From contig JBASWL010000026.1 in assembly GCA_049276455.1 (NCBI GenBank), positions 79,827 through 143,826 on the forward strand: a stretch of DNA of 64,000 nucleotides, in the 5' to 3' direction. Position numbers and translations under genes: made by a program. This document shows positions 6,855 through 14,992 of this stretch, one piece after another. The first letter of the stretch is position 1, and each line of letters starts with the position of its first letter. Source of the stretch: Georgfuchsia sp049276455 (GTDB lineage: Bacteria; Pseudomonadota; Gammaproteobacteria; Burkholderiales; Rhodocyclaceae). The notes beneath the pieces are model-generated. The model did no database searches. It had not been told where the DNA came from and was given only the letters and a program-made list of their open reading frames with translations.

Positions 6855-7585
6855 GTTGCTTCAGTCCCGGCGGCGGCCAGCGCTGCTTCCACATAGGGCG
6901 CCAGTGAAGCTGCCGGCACGCCCATGACCTTGGCTAGCCAGGGCGGCGGGGTGAGCAGGCTCTGCTGCAGGCGGGCGAGAACTTCACGCGTCGGTGCGGC
7001 CTTGGGAATCTTGACCGGATGGGATCCGGCGCGCACCACCTTGGCCGCTGCCGGACCGCCGATGGACTGCACATAGACGATCTGGCAATCGCTGATCAGC
7101 GCAGAGCGGGCGACATTGCGATCTTCGGCATGGTCGGCCGCCAGAGTTGGCCGCTGGTCGATCAGATGCATCGCCGTCGGGCTGACCTGGTAAATGAGGA
7201 ATCGCTGGCAGGAGCCGAAATGGCCGTCGAGGATTTCGCCATTATTTGAAGCGCAGGCGACGCGAATCGAACCGGGCAGCGCACAGTCCGCGGCGGACTC
7301 GATCTGCGGCAGTTCGCTGCACCAGATGCCGATGCCCCACAGCGGCCGCACCGCCGCCTTGAGCTGATCCATTTCAAAACCCACTGCGCAGTTCTCATCG
7401 GCATGATTCCCGGCAAGGATATCGCGCAGATCATCGACGGTAACTTCGGCCAGCTTGGTCTCGGTCAGCGGCAGTTCAAGTTTTTCGGCAAGGGCGAGAA
7501 CCAATTCTCTTGCCTCAATGCCGGGCAGCTCCCGTGCGGCAAGGGCAATGCGCAATGCGGCTTCGCGAGTCATGGATTCAGACAT
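6851..7585 (-). CDS. nafY: NafY/NifY-type cofactor-binding protein
   Basis: A 244-residue protein with two parts. Residues about 1-90 resemble the helical N-terminal NafY domain, which contacts apo-dinitrogenase. Residues about 95-225 are the NifX/NafY cofactor-binding domain, with RVACASNNGEILDGHFGSC containing the conserved GHFG motif. NafY proteins hold FeMo-co and help insert it into apo-NifDK. The chosen ATG at 7585 has an AGGGGA site seven bases upstream; the frame stays open nine codons earlier. It follows fdxN by 56 bases and overlaps the next gene by four. NifY is the alternative name; the N-terminal domain favours NafY. Confidence 0.85.
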   Translation of the reverse strand: MSESMTREAALRIALAARELPGIEARELVLALAEKLELPLTETKLAEVTVDDLRDILAGNHADENCAVGFEMDQLKAAVRPLWGIGIWCSELPQIESAADCALPGSIRVACASNNGEILDGHFGSCQRFLIYQVSPTAMHLIDQRPTLAADHAEDRNVARSALISDCQIVYVQSIGGPAAAKVVRAGSHPVKIPKAAPTREVLARLQQSLLTPPPWLAKVMGVPAASLAPYVEAALAAAGTEAT

Positions 7586-7641
7586 GATGCTTTCCCCTGG
7601 GCGCATTGCCACACAAGGCTGGCAGCGCGCAAGCGCGTTGA

Positions 7642-7839
7642 TCAGATTTTGATGATGCAGCTATCGCCGGATGGACAGGCCTCCACGCATTTCGGTCCGC
7701 CGTCCACGTCATTGCACTCGGTGCAGGTCGCCGCGTTGATCTTGTACATACCCTTCTTTTCGGCGATCGATTCGGTTGGACACTCTGCTTCGCAGGAACC
7801 GCAAGAGGTGCATTCTGATTGGTCGATTTTCATTGCCAT
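7642..7839 (-). CDS. fdxN: FdxN-type 2[4Fe-4S] ferredoxin
   Basis: A 65-residue ferredoxin with CTSCGSCEAECP (about residues 10-21) and a second motif CTECNDVDGGPKCVEACP, the longer spacing found in FdxN and related nif ferredoxins. FdxN is a low-potential electron donor to the nitrogenase Fe protein or to NifB. The ATG at 7839 has AAGGAG seven bases upstream; 13 in-frame codons before it are ignored. It sits between nifT and nafY in the nifHDK operon. Confidence 0.9.
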   Translation of the reverse strand: MAMKIDQSECTSCGSCEAECPTESIAEKKGMYKINAATCTECNDVDGGPKCVEACPSGDSCIIKI

Positions 7840-7893
7840 GATGTTGCTCCTTTCATATGTCATCGTTGGCGCAGGCAAGCCAGCGCCCGGCTC

Positions 7894-8115
7894 TTATTCC
7901 ACACCCTCCAGCCGAATCGCCCGCACCGAATAGGGCAAGCGTTGCGGCGCCAGCTGCGGCTCGATGAAATAGATGCCGCCGTTGCCGAGCTTGATTTCGC
8001 CACCCCATTTCTCCGGGGTGTCAAACTCCATCGAGACGATGCTGTCCTCGATATCGCGCTTGGGCATGTAGAACACATAGCCCTTCTCGTTCTTGCGGAT
8101 CATGATGTTGGCCAT
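7894..8115 (-). CDS. nifT: NifT/FixU protein
   Basis: A 73-residue protein starting MANIMIRKNEKGYVFYMPKR, typical of NifT. It is a small beta-rich protein almost always found after nifK, and its exact role is unsettled; mutants in other species fix nitrogen normally. The frame is open 22 codons upstream, but the family start at 8115 leaves a normal 81-base gap to nifK. Confidence 0.92.
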   Translation of the reverse strand: MANIMIRKNEKGYVFYMPKRDIEDSIVSMEFDTPEKWGGEIKLGNGGIYFIEPQLAPQRLPYSVRAIRLEGVE

Positions 8116-8196
8116 AGCTTGGTCCAGTTGGGAGTAGTAAGTCGAGAGTAAAGAGTGAAGAGTGTTGGTAGCACTCTCCACTCTCGACTGGTGCGT

Positions 8197-9765
8197 TTAG
8201 CGGACCAGGTCGTGGTTGTAGTCGGTAGTCCCCAAACCGCGGGTCTTGTTGTCAAGTTGCTCCAGCACCGCATTGGTCAGCGTGGTGAGGATATGCATGG
8301 CACCTTCATAACCCAGCGTGGTGTTGCGATGCAGGTGGTGGCGGTCGAAGATCGGGAAACCAAGGCGGATCAGCGGTACTTCGAATTCCGGTCCCTTGTG
8401 CAGCGTGTCCCTCTGGATGAACTTGCCGTAGCTGTTGCCGATCAAAAAATCAGGCTTGTCGGTAAAGCACAGGCTGCGCAGGTGCCACAGGTCGGCGCCT
8501 GGATAGAGCTTGGCTTCGGCGCCATAGGGCGAATTGGCCAGCATGGCTTCCATGGCTTTTTTCCAGCGCTTGCTGCCGTTATGGCAAACGATGTGGGTCG
8601 GCTCGATCCCGAATTCGAGGAGTACCTTGGTCAAGCCGAGGAGGAAATCGGGATCGCCGAACAGCGCCATTTTCTTGCCATGCAGCCAGGCGTGCGAATC
8701 GGTCATCATGTCCATCAGACGTCCGCGCTCCTTGGTCAGCGAGGCTGGAATGGGTTTGCCAGTGACTTCGGAAACCTTCATCAGGAAGGCATCTGTCCAC
8801 TCGACGCCTATCGGGATGTTGAGCTTCGGCACTTCATGGTTCCAAGTGCCTTCGACAAATTTCTTCGTCTTGTCGAGTTGCAGCGGTTGTAGCAGGAAGG
8901 TGGTATGGGCGTTGGGCGCATCCTTGACCTCATCCTGGGTGGTGCCGCCTGCGTACATGCTGAAGGTGCCATCGGCGGGCGTGTCGAGCACTTCCTCGGG
9001 ATCGGAAAGAAAGGTGTAGTCGACATCCATTTCCTTCAACATGCGCTTGATGACGCGGAAATTGCCGAGATAGGTTTCGAAACCCGGCACGATGTTGATC
9101 TTGCCGTTCTTGCCCGGCACCTTGTCTTCCATGTGGTTCAAGGTGAAGTAGCGCAGGATGCCCTCTTCCATATTGTCCCAGCCTGTAATGTGGGAACCGA
9201 CGAAGGATGGCGTATGGGCGAAAGGAACGGGAAAGTCCTCGGGCAGGTTGCCTTCCTTGCGCGCGTTGCCGATGAAGGCGCTGAGGTCGTCGCCGATGAC
9301 TTCGGCAATGCAGGTGGTGGACATCACGATCATCTCGGCGTCATATAGCTTGACGGCGTTGGCCATGCCTTCATGCACGTTCTTCTGGCCGCCGAACACT
9401 GCCGCGTCTTCGGTCATCGAGTCGGCGATGATGGCGATCGGTTCCTTGAAGTGGCGGTTGAAGTAGGTGCGGAAATAGGCGATGCAGCCTTGCGAGCCGT
9501 GGATATACACCAGGGTCTTGTGGAACCCCAGGCCGCACAGGGCGGAGCCGAGCGGCTGGCAGGCCTTGGCCGGGTTGACGGTCAGCGCCTCGCGCTTGAA
9601 ATTGAGCTCCTGGTATTCCTTGGTCGTGGTCCACTGAAAGGTCGCCTCGACCTTCTCGGCACCATGGCTTTCCTCGAAACAGGCGCGCTTGTTGGCGAGC
9701 GTCTCCTTGTATTCATCGTTGCGGAACAGCGGGAAACACGGCTTGATATCTTCTACGGTTTGCAT
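8197..9765 (-). CDS. nifK: Nitrogenase MoFe protein beta chain
   Basis: A 522-residue subunit of the alpha2-beta2 dinitrogenase. P-cluster cysteines lie in the ACQPLGSALCGLGF, HGSQGCIAYF and STTCIAEVIGDD segments. The ATG at 9765 (MQTVEDIKPCFPLFR) has AAGGAG six bases upstream, so the 15 in-frame codons before it are not used. It follows nifD by 78 bases. All conserved blocks are intact, including the C-terminal FDRHHLHRN and GYEGA region. Confidence 0.98.
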   Translation of the reverse strand: MQTVEDIKPCFPLFRNDEYKETLANKRACFEESHGAEKVEATFQWTTTKEYQELNFKREALTVNPAKACQPLGSALCGLGFHKTLVYIHGSQGCIAYFRTYFNRHFKEPIAIIADSMTEDAAVFGGQKNVHEGMANAVKLYDAEMIVMSTTCIAEVIGDDLSAFIGNARKEGNLPEDFPVPFAHTPSFVGSHITGWDNMEEGILRYFTLNHMEDKVPGKNGKINIVPGFETYLGNFRVIKRMLKEMDVDYTFLSDPEEVLDTPADGTFSMYAGGTTQDEVKDAPNAHTTFLLQPLQLDKTKKFVEGTWNHEVPKLNIPIGVEWTDAFLMKVSEVTGKPIPASLTKERGRLMDMMTDSHAWLHGKKMALFGDPDFLLGLTKVLLEFGIEPTHIVCHNGSKRWKKAMEAMLANSPYGAEAKLYPGADLWHLRSLCFTDKPDFLIGNSYGKFIQRDTLHKGPEFEVPLIRLGFPIFDRHHLHRNTTLGYEGAMHILTTLTNAVLEQLDNKTRGLGTTDYNHDLVR

Positions 9766-9843
9766 CTTGATCTCCTTAGCCCGGCCACTCATGCGTGGAC
9801 GCGGGCGCAAGTTGAGAAAGTGGTTCTTTGATTTAGCTAGGGC

Positions 9844-11331
9844 CTAGGCGGCCTTCAACAGGGAGTCCTTCAGCAGCGACTTGGCGGCCTTTTCCTGCCA
9901 GGGCGGCTGCATCATGGTCCAGCACGGATTGTTGATGGTCATGTCCATATCCCGGGCAAATATCGCGAAGCCGTCGTAGCCGTGGTAAGGACCGGAGTAG
10001 TCCCAGGAATGCAACTGGCGGAACGGCACGCCCATCTTGTGGAACACGTATTTTTCCTTGATTCCGGAACCGATCAGGTCGGGCTTCAACGCCTTGACGA
10101 ATTCCTCCAGCTCGTAGCCTGTGGCATCGTCATAGATCAGGGTGGCGTCGCTCATTTCCTTGATGGTGCGGTCGTAGTCGTCGTTGTGGGCGAATTCGTA
10201 GCCCGCGCCGACCACTTCCATGCCGAGATCTTCGTAGGCGCCGATGGTGTGGCGCGGGCGCAGGCCGCCGACAAACGTCATGACCTTCTTGCCTTGCAGG
10301 CGCGGCTTGTACTTGGCGATCACCGCATCCATGATCGGCGTGTACTTTTCGATCACGCGCTCGGCGCCTTCCCTGATCGAGTCGTCGAAGAAGGCGGCAA
10401 TCGCCCGCAGGGATTCCTTGATCTTGGAGGGGCCGAAGAAGTTGTATTCGAGCCAGGGAATGCCGTATTTCTCTTCCATGTGGCGACTGATGTAGTTCAT
10501 CGAACGGTAGCAGTGGAGAAGGTTGAGTTTTACGTTCGGGGTGTTCTCCATCTCGGCCAGGGTGCCGTCGCCGGACCACTGGGCCACCACGCGCAGGCCC
10601 ATTTCTTCGAGCAGGATGCGCGAGGCCCAGGCGTCGCCGCCGACATTGTAGTCGCCAAGAATGGCTACGTCATAGGGGGTCTTTGCGAATTCCTTGCCGT
10701 CGCGGTTGGAGATGATCCAGTCGCGCACCGAGTCGTTGGCGATGTGGTGGCCGAGCGACTGCGAGACACCGCGAAAGCCTTCGCAGCGCACCGGAATCAC
10801 GGGCTTGTTGAGTTCCTTGGCCGCCTTCTTGGCCACCGCCTCGATGTCGTCGCCGATCAGGCCGACAGGACATTCGGACTGGATCGAGATGGCCTTGTTG
10901 AGGGGGAACAGCAGTTCGACTTCGTTGATCAGCTTGGCGAGTTTCTTGTCGCCACCGAAGACGATGTCTTTCTCCTGGAAGTCCGAGGTGAAGTTCATTT
11001 CGCAGAAGGCGTCGATGCCGGACGTGCCGTTATAGTAGTTGCGACGGCCGGCGCGCGAGTACTGGCCGCAGCCGATGGGGCCGTGCGAGATCGAGACGAC
11101 ATCCTTGATCGGGCCCCACACCACGCCCTTGGAACCGGCATAGGCGCAGCCGCGCTGCGTCATCACGCCAGGCAGCGACTTGCGGTTGGAAGTAATGCAT
11201 TTCTTCGACGACTCGAGTTCCTTGTCGTTGATCATGAGGTGCTTGGCGCGATCCTTCTTCGCCTTTTCCGGATACACCTCCAGTACTTCCTGAATCAGTA
11301 TTTCAGTTTCTTCGCGGGTAAGCGCAGCCAT
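9844..11331 (-). CDS. nifD: Nitrogenase MoFe protein alpha chain
   Basis: A 495-residue subunit carrying FeMo-co. P-cluster ligands occur in the MTQRGCAYAG, HGPIGCGQYS and SECPVGLIGDD segments. The cofactor ligands are the cysteine of LLHCYRS (Cys275 in Azotobacter numbering) and the histidine of LHSWDYSGPYHGYDGF (His442). The HHIANDSVRDW block contains the substrate-site histidine (His195). The ATG has AAGGAG seven bases upstream, and nifH ends 76 bases before it. This is a molybdenum, not vanadium or iron-only, type; no vnfG/anfG homologue is present. Confidence 0.98.
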   Translation of the reverse strand: MAALTREETEILIQEVLEVYPEKAKKDRAKHLMINDKELESSKKCITSNRKSLPGVMTQRGCAYAGSKGVVWGPIKDVVSISHGPIGCGQYSRAGRRNYYNGTSGIDAFCEMNFTSDFQEKDIVFGGDKKLAKLINEVELLFPLNKAISIQSECPVGLIGDDIEAVAKKAAKELNKPVIPVRCEGFRGVSQSLGHHIANDSVRDWIISNRDGKEFAKTPYDVAILGDYNVGGDAWASRILLEEMGLRVVAQWSGDGTLAEMENTPNVKLNLLHCYRSMNYISRHMEEKYGIPWLEYNFFGPSKIKESLRAIAAFFDDSIREGAERVIEKYTPIMDAVIAKYKPRLQGKKVMTFVGGLRPRHTIGAYEDLGMEVVGAGYEFAHNDDYDRTIKEMSDATLIYDDATGYELEEFVKALKPDLIGSGIKEKYVFHKMGVPFRQLHSWDYSGPYHGYDGFAIFARDMDMTINNPCWTMMQPPWQEKAAKSLLKDSLLKAA

Positions 11332-11407
11332 CTTGATTCTCCTTGGCGGACGCCGGCAACCATTGATGCACGACGCCCAGGACGGGTTAATGAATGACGT
11401 TCAAATT

Positions 11408-12304
11408 TCAGGCAGCCAGCGCATCCGCGGCCAGCTCGGCAGCGGTCTTGCCGATGATGGCGGTGTTTTCCACTTCCATGATGCCGAACTCCATCAGCAG
11501 TTCTTCGAGTTCGTCCATGGTGATCGGCGTCGGAATGACAAACTTCTTGTTGTCCACAATCTTCTTCGCCAGAGTGCGGTATTCGTCGGCCTGCTTGTGC
11601 GTGGGATCGAACTCGATCACGGTCATGCGGCGGATCTCCGCATGCTGCACGGCGTTGTCGCGCGGGATGAAGTGGATCATCTGGGTGCCGAGCTTTTCCG
11701 CCAGGGCGATGATCAGTTCATCCTCACGGTCGGTGTTGCGGCTGTTGCATATCAGGCCGGCCAGACGCACGCTGCCGGAAGTGGCGTACTTGAGAATGCC
11801 CTTGGCGATATTGTTGGCGGCATACATGGCCATCATTTCGCCGGAACAGACGATGTAGATTTCCTGCGCTTTGTTCTCGCGAATCGGCATGGCGAAGCCG
11901 CCGCAGACCACGTCGCCCAACACGTCGTAGAAGACGAAGTCGAGATCGTCGTCGTAGGCACCTTCTTCCTCAAGGAAGTTGATGGCGGTGATGACGCCGC
12001 GGCCGGCACAACCGACGCCGGGTTCCGGGCCACCCGATTCGACGCACTTGACGCCGCCAAAGCCGACGGAGAGCACATCCTCCAGTTCCAGATCTTCGAC
12101 GCTGCCGGCCTCTGCCGCCAGTTCCATCACCGAATGCTGAGCCTTGGCATGCAGGATCAGCCGGGTCGAGTCGGCCTTGGGATCGCAGCCGACGATCATT
12201 ACCTTCTTGCCGGCTTCGGCCAGCGCGGCGACCAGGTTTTGCGTGGTGGTAGACTTGCCGATGCCACCCTTGCCATAAATAGCAGCTTGACGAGTTTTTG
12301 CCAT
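11408..12304 (-). CDS. nifH: Nitrogenase Fe protein (dinitrogenase reductase)
   Basis: A 298-residue homodimeric ATPase that passes electrons from ferredoxin to NifDK. The P-loop GKGGIGKST is at residues 11-19, 4Fe-4S ligands are Cys98 and Cys133, and Arg101 in GCAGRGV is the known target of DraT ADP-ribosylation. The ATG at 12304 (MAKTRQAAIYG) has AAGGAG close upstream; the frame is open for 89 more codons, but that stretch contains the promoter and activator site. It is the first gene of nifHDK-nifT-fdxN-nafY-orf. Confidence 0.99.
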   Translation of the reverse strand: MAKTRQAAIYGKGGIGKSTTTQNLVAALAEAGKKVMIVGCDPKADSTRLILHAKAQHSVMELAAEAGSVEDLELEDVLSVGFGGVKCVESGGPEPGVGCAGRGVITAINFLEEEGAYDDDLDFVFYDVLGDVVCGGFAMPIRENKAQEIYIVCSGEMMAMYAANNIAKGILKYATSGSVRLAGLICNSRNTDREDELIIALAEKLGTQMIHFIPRDNAVQHAEIRRMTVIEFDPTHKQADEYRTLAKKIVDNKKFVIPTPITMDELEELLMEFGIMEVENTAIIGKTAAELAADALAA

Positions 12305-12367
12305 GATGTACTCCTTGTTGAAATTGCTCGGCCCCGAGGGGAATTCCGTAGTGACGACCCTACTTTT

Positions 12368-12382
12368 GCAAAGACCGTGCCA
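12368..12382 (-). promoter_or_regulatory. Sigma-54 promoter of the nifHDK operon
   Basis: On the minus strand TTGGCACGGTCTTTGCA is a perfect -24/-12 element. Transcription should start near 12357, giving a leader of about 53 nt to the nifH ATG. Confidence 0.92.
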
Positions 12383-12473
12383 AGCTCGATGAATCGCCTG
12401 AAACACTGTAAACACAAGGCTCTCCGTGATTAATGCCAAAGTCGTTGCAGCGTCGGTTTGCGACAGGGAGCAA

Positions 12474-13313
12474 GTGCTTTGTCGGGCTTCCGACAAAGCC
12501 CATACACCGGCGCCGACGCTGCCGAAAGAAGCGCGGCTGCCGATCAACCATTGCAACCTTCCCGCCGTCATCCTGGGCGGCCTGACATTCCAGCGTCATC
12601 CAGTCCCGCTGCATCTCGACAGCGTCGCCGAGCTGCACGCAGATATGTTCCGTCATCTCGACCGCCTCGATGCCGCGGATGCCCGCGCCCAGACCTTCCG
12701 CGACTACCTGACGGTGCAGTTCCGGCTGGAAAATCTCGAAGAAGCGGGCTTGAATGCCCACTCAAAGCGGCGCGCTAAAGCCAACTGGATACGCATGCTG
12801 CGCGGCTGGAGCTTCGATGCCGACAGCCGCGAAGGCGCGGTACTCAAGGGCTGGGTCGAATCTCGTTTCGGCCTGCTGCCGCGCTTTCATGGCGAACCGC
12901 TACGGGACCATGGCGACATCGCTTGGCGCCGTTACGAGGAAATGCGTTCGCAGGGCCTGTATGGCACCAACGCGCTGGAAGCCCAGCTCGATCTGCTCTA
13001 CACCTACGCCCAATATGAGTTCGTGCGCGGCGCCGCCGGCAGCCATCGCAAGCTGTATCGCGGCGCCAATCGCCTTGCCGACCATGAGGTGCTGGCCCAG
13101 AAGGGCGCGCAACAGATCGTGCTGTTCAACAATCTGACTTCATTCACCACCTCGCGCGAACGCGCCGGCGAATTCGGCGACCTGATCTTCGAAGTCGAAG
13201 TGCCGCTGCCGAAAGTTTTCTTTCACTGCCGCCTGTTGCCCGGCGTGCTCGGCGGCGAAGAGGAACATCTGGTCATCGGCGGCGCCTACGCCGTGACCGT
13301 GCATCGGTTCTAG
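12474..13313 (+). CDS. draT: NAD(+)-dinitrogenase-reductase ADP-ribosyltransferase
   Basis: A 279-residue DraT. It switches nitrogenase off by ADP-ribosylating Arg101 of NifH when ammonium is added or energy falls. Family blocks include ARLPINHCNLPAVILGGLTF near the N-terminus, KLYRGANRL in the middle (the NAD-binding R-S-E type arginine region), NNLTSFTTSRERAGEFGD and LLPGVLGGEEEHLVIGG at the end, where the last glutamates are the probable catalytic residues. GTG at 12474 follows an AGGGAG site; an upstream GTG at 12426 without one is the alternative. It is divergent from nifH; its partner draG is not adjacent but lies in the nifB unit. Confidence 0.93.
   Translation: MLCRASDKAHTPAPTLPKEARLPINHCNLPAVILGGLTFQRHPVPLHLDSVAELHADMFRHLDRLDAADARAQTFRDYLTVQFRLENLEEAGLNAHSKRRAKANWIRMLRGWSFDADSREGAVLKGWVESRFGLLPRFHGEPLRDHGDIAWRRYEEMRSQGLYGTNALEAQLDLLYTYAQYEFVRGAAGSHRKLYRGANRLADHEVLAQKGAQQIVLFNNLTSFTTSRERAGEFGDLIFEVEVPLPKVFFHCRLLPGVLGGEEEHLVIGGAYAVTVHRF
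12480..12495 (-). promoter_or_regulatory. NifA site for nifH, overlapping the 5' end of draT
   Basis: TGTCGGGCTTCCGACA is a symmetric TGT-N10-ACA site about 131 bp upstream of the nifH start. It lies in codons 3-8 of draT if draT starts at the GTG at 12474. No sigma-54 promoter facing draT is visible. Confidence 0.88.
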
Positions 13314-13319
13314 CAGGAT

Positions 13320-13335
13320 TGTCGCTTACGCGACA
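13320..13335. promoter_or_regulatory. Orphan NifA-type site after draT
   Basis: TGTCGCTTACGCGACA matches TGT-N10-ACA and the local consensus TGTCG-N6-CGACA, but lies 7 bases after the draT stop and 28 bases from the convergent 3' end of the gene at 13363. No -24/-12 promoter is found nearby. It also forms a seven-base-pair hairpin, so it could be an RNA element instead. Confidence 0.5.
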
Positions 13336-13362
13336 AGACGGTTCTGATTCGGCGCAGTGCGG

Positions 13363-13749
13363 TCAATGGCGCGAAAACACATCGCGCAGCTTGCACAGAA
13401 CAGTAGTGATGTCGAAGCGGGTATCGGCCAGCGCTTCGCCGGCGAGAACCTTCTGCAACGCGATGAGCGGATCACTTTCCCCGGTCAAAAGAACAACGGC
13501 ACCGCGTTTTTTCATGCGGCGGATATAGCCGTCGCCGGCGCTGGCGGACACAACGATCTCGACGCCATCGAGTGGATGCGGACCATCGTCCTGAAAATAA
13601 TGCGGCAATTGCTCCTTGCTGAGCTGGATGCGCCGAGGTGCCGGGATCGGCTGGCTGGGCTGGCAATCAAACACCAGCCAGTCCGAGGTCTTGCCGGCGT
13701 GGCCGGAAACTTTGCTCCAGTTGTCTTTGGTGGCGATGGCAATTTTCAT
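13363..13749 (-). CDS. NifX/NafY-domain cofactor-binding protein
   Basis: A 128-residue single-domain protein starting MKIAIATKDNWSKVSGHAGK. It belongs to the dinitrogenase iron-molybdenum cofactor family (NifX, NafY, NifB C-terminus). The motif that is usually GHFG reads GHAGK here, so the histidine is kept while the aromatic residue is changed. A conserved SASAGDGYIRRMKKRG block follows. It is the last gene of the nifB-draG unit and converges with draT. A role in carrying NifB-co or a related cluster is likely but not shown. Confidence 0.8.
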   Translation of the reverse strand: MKIAIATKDNWSKVSGHAGKTSDWLVFDCQPSQPIPAPRRIQLSKEQLPHYFQDDGPHPLDGVEIVVSASAGDGYIRRMKKRGAVVLLTGESDPLIALQKVLAGEALADTRFDITTVLCKLRDVFSRH

Positions 13750-13830
13750 GACGGGTTATTATCCGGCGGTTCGTTGAATAGAATGTGTGCCATGGCACAA
13801 AGCAGAAAATGATCCCGATTCCGTGAAAGT

Positions 13831-14016
13831 TCAGCACGGCGCATTAGCCAATTGATCGCCTGAATGGATATGCTGTTTAGATTTGTGCCTGGCCCCTTTT
13901 ACTTGTACGTCGATGATCTTCCGCCCACCGAATGGCGTCTGGCATGCCAGTACATTGTCCGCGACGAGGATATTCTTGTTGAATATCCCAGCAGGTAACA
14001 GGTTTCTCTGCGTCAT
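13831..14016 (-). CDS. 61-aa basic protein between draG and the NifX-domain gene
   Basis: Not recognised. It starts MTQRNLLPAGIFNKNILVAD and has one cysteine mid-chain, a basic KGARHKSKQH stretch near residues 44-53 and a terminal cysteine. A textbook AAGGAG site sits four bases before the ATG at 14016, much better than for most small open frames here, so translation is likely. It lies 54 bases after draG and 81 before the next gene in the nifB transcript. The overlapping plus-strand frame (13883-14131) has no such site. Confidence 0.6.
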   Translation of the reverse strand: MTQRNLLPAGIFNKNILVADNVLACQTPFGGRKIIDVQVKGARHKSKQHIHSGDQLANAPC

Positions 14017-14070
14017 TTTTCTCCTTAAAACACGAGACAACGACTTACAGGCTGTGATCGTGCAGCGTTA

Positions 14071-14988
14071 TCAGCGAGCTTTATACGCACCCCGGCAAGC
14101 CGGACTCAGCCGCAGCAGCGCCTGCGCCTGATCGTGGACGCGCAGGCGGATATCCGCATTGAGCGCGGATATCCAGCGGGCGGGCAGCGATTCCAGCCCA
14201 TATAGAGCGCCGGCCAGCATGCCGGCGATGGCGCCGGTGGTGTCGGCATCTCCGCCGCGATTGACGACATCGATCAGGCATTCCTCGAAATCGCCGGTGT
14301 TCATCAGCGATTGCAGCACGGTCCTCAGCGTGTCGACGACGTAGCCGCTCGGATTGTCGTTGCGACGGCCGCGCCAGTTGTAGATCGGATAAGCTACGAG
14401 GAAGGGCTGGATGTGCCCACGATAGATATCGCGCAGCGAAGCGCCGCGCACGGCGTCCTGCACGGCAAGTGCAAGGAATTTGCAGGCGGCGTCCGACAAG
14501 GCGTTGTTGTGCGTGACCCTGGCTTGGGTTTGCACCGCTGCGACGACCGCCTCCTCACTAGCACCGAGCGTGACCAGCACTGCGGGCAGCAGACGCATAA
14601 CGGCGCCATTGCCGGCATCATGCTCGGAGGCCGGCGCCAGCGGCGAACCAGTTTGGCGGAAGTGAATCAGATTGCGCCGCACGGTATTGCCAATGTCCAC
14701 GGGTTTGCTGCGCATCCATGCATCGAAAGCCTGGGCGCAGGCCAGTGCATCGACCCGACCCGCCTGATCGATGATGGCCTGGCCCAGCGCCAGGGCCATG
14801 GTGGTGTCATCGGTGACGCGGCCCGGACGCAGCCTCAGCCAACCGCCGCCGATGAGGTCGCGATGCACGCCATGACGACCAACGATTTCGCGCGGCGTCA
14901 TGAACTCTACTGTGGCGCCCAGCGCATCGCCCAGCGCCAGTCCAAGGTAGGCGGCCTGCGCGCGGGACGGGGCGGGCGTTGAGTTCAC
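14071..14988 (-). CDS. draG: ADP-ribosyl-[dinitrogen reductase] hydrolase
   Basis: A 305-residue DraG of the ADP-ribosylglycohydrolase family; it removes ADP-ribose from NifH Arg101 and restores activity. Metal-binding motifs for the two Mn(II) ions are visible: VTDDTTMAL near residues 58-66 and NRGGDADTTGAIAG near 243-256, with GNGAVMRLLP in the middle. The start lies four bases after the nifB stop, so the two are tightly coupled and draG should be NifA-dependent. In other bacteria DraG is held by P-II and AmtB at the membrane; both partners are encoded elsewhere in this window. Confidence 0.95.
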   Translation of the reverse strand: MNSTPAPSRAQAAYLGLALGDALGATVEFMTPREIVGRHGVHRDLIGGGWLRLRPGRVTDDTTMALALGQAIIDQAGRVDALACAQAFDAWMRSKPVDIGNTVRRNLIHFRQTGSPLAPASEHDAGNGAVMRLLPAVLVTLGASEEAVVAAVQTQARVTHNNALSDAACKFLALAVQDAVRGASLRDIYRGHIQPFLVAYPIYNWRGRRNDNPSGYVVDTLRTVLQSLMNTGDFEECLIDVVNRGGDADTTGAIAGMLAGALYGLESLPARWISALNADIRLRVHDQAQALLRLSPACRGAYKAR

Positions 14989-14992
14989 GCGC

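Noticed and set aside
9982..11397. A 471-codon plus-strand open frame opposite nifD
   Set aside because: It is the antisense shadow of nifD, made possible by GC-rich third positions. It has no family features and no ribosome site.
13883..14131. Plus-strand 82-codon frame between the NifX-domain gene and draG
   Set aside because: No ribosome site; the opposite-strand 61-codon frame has a strong one and fits the operon.
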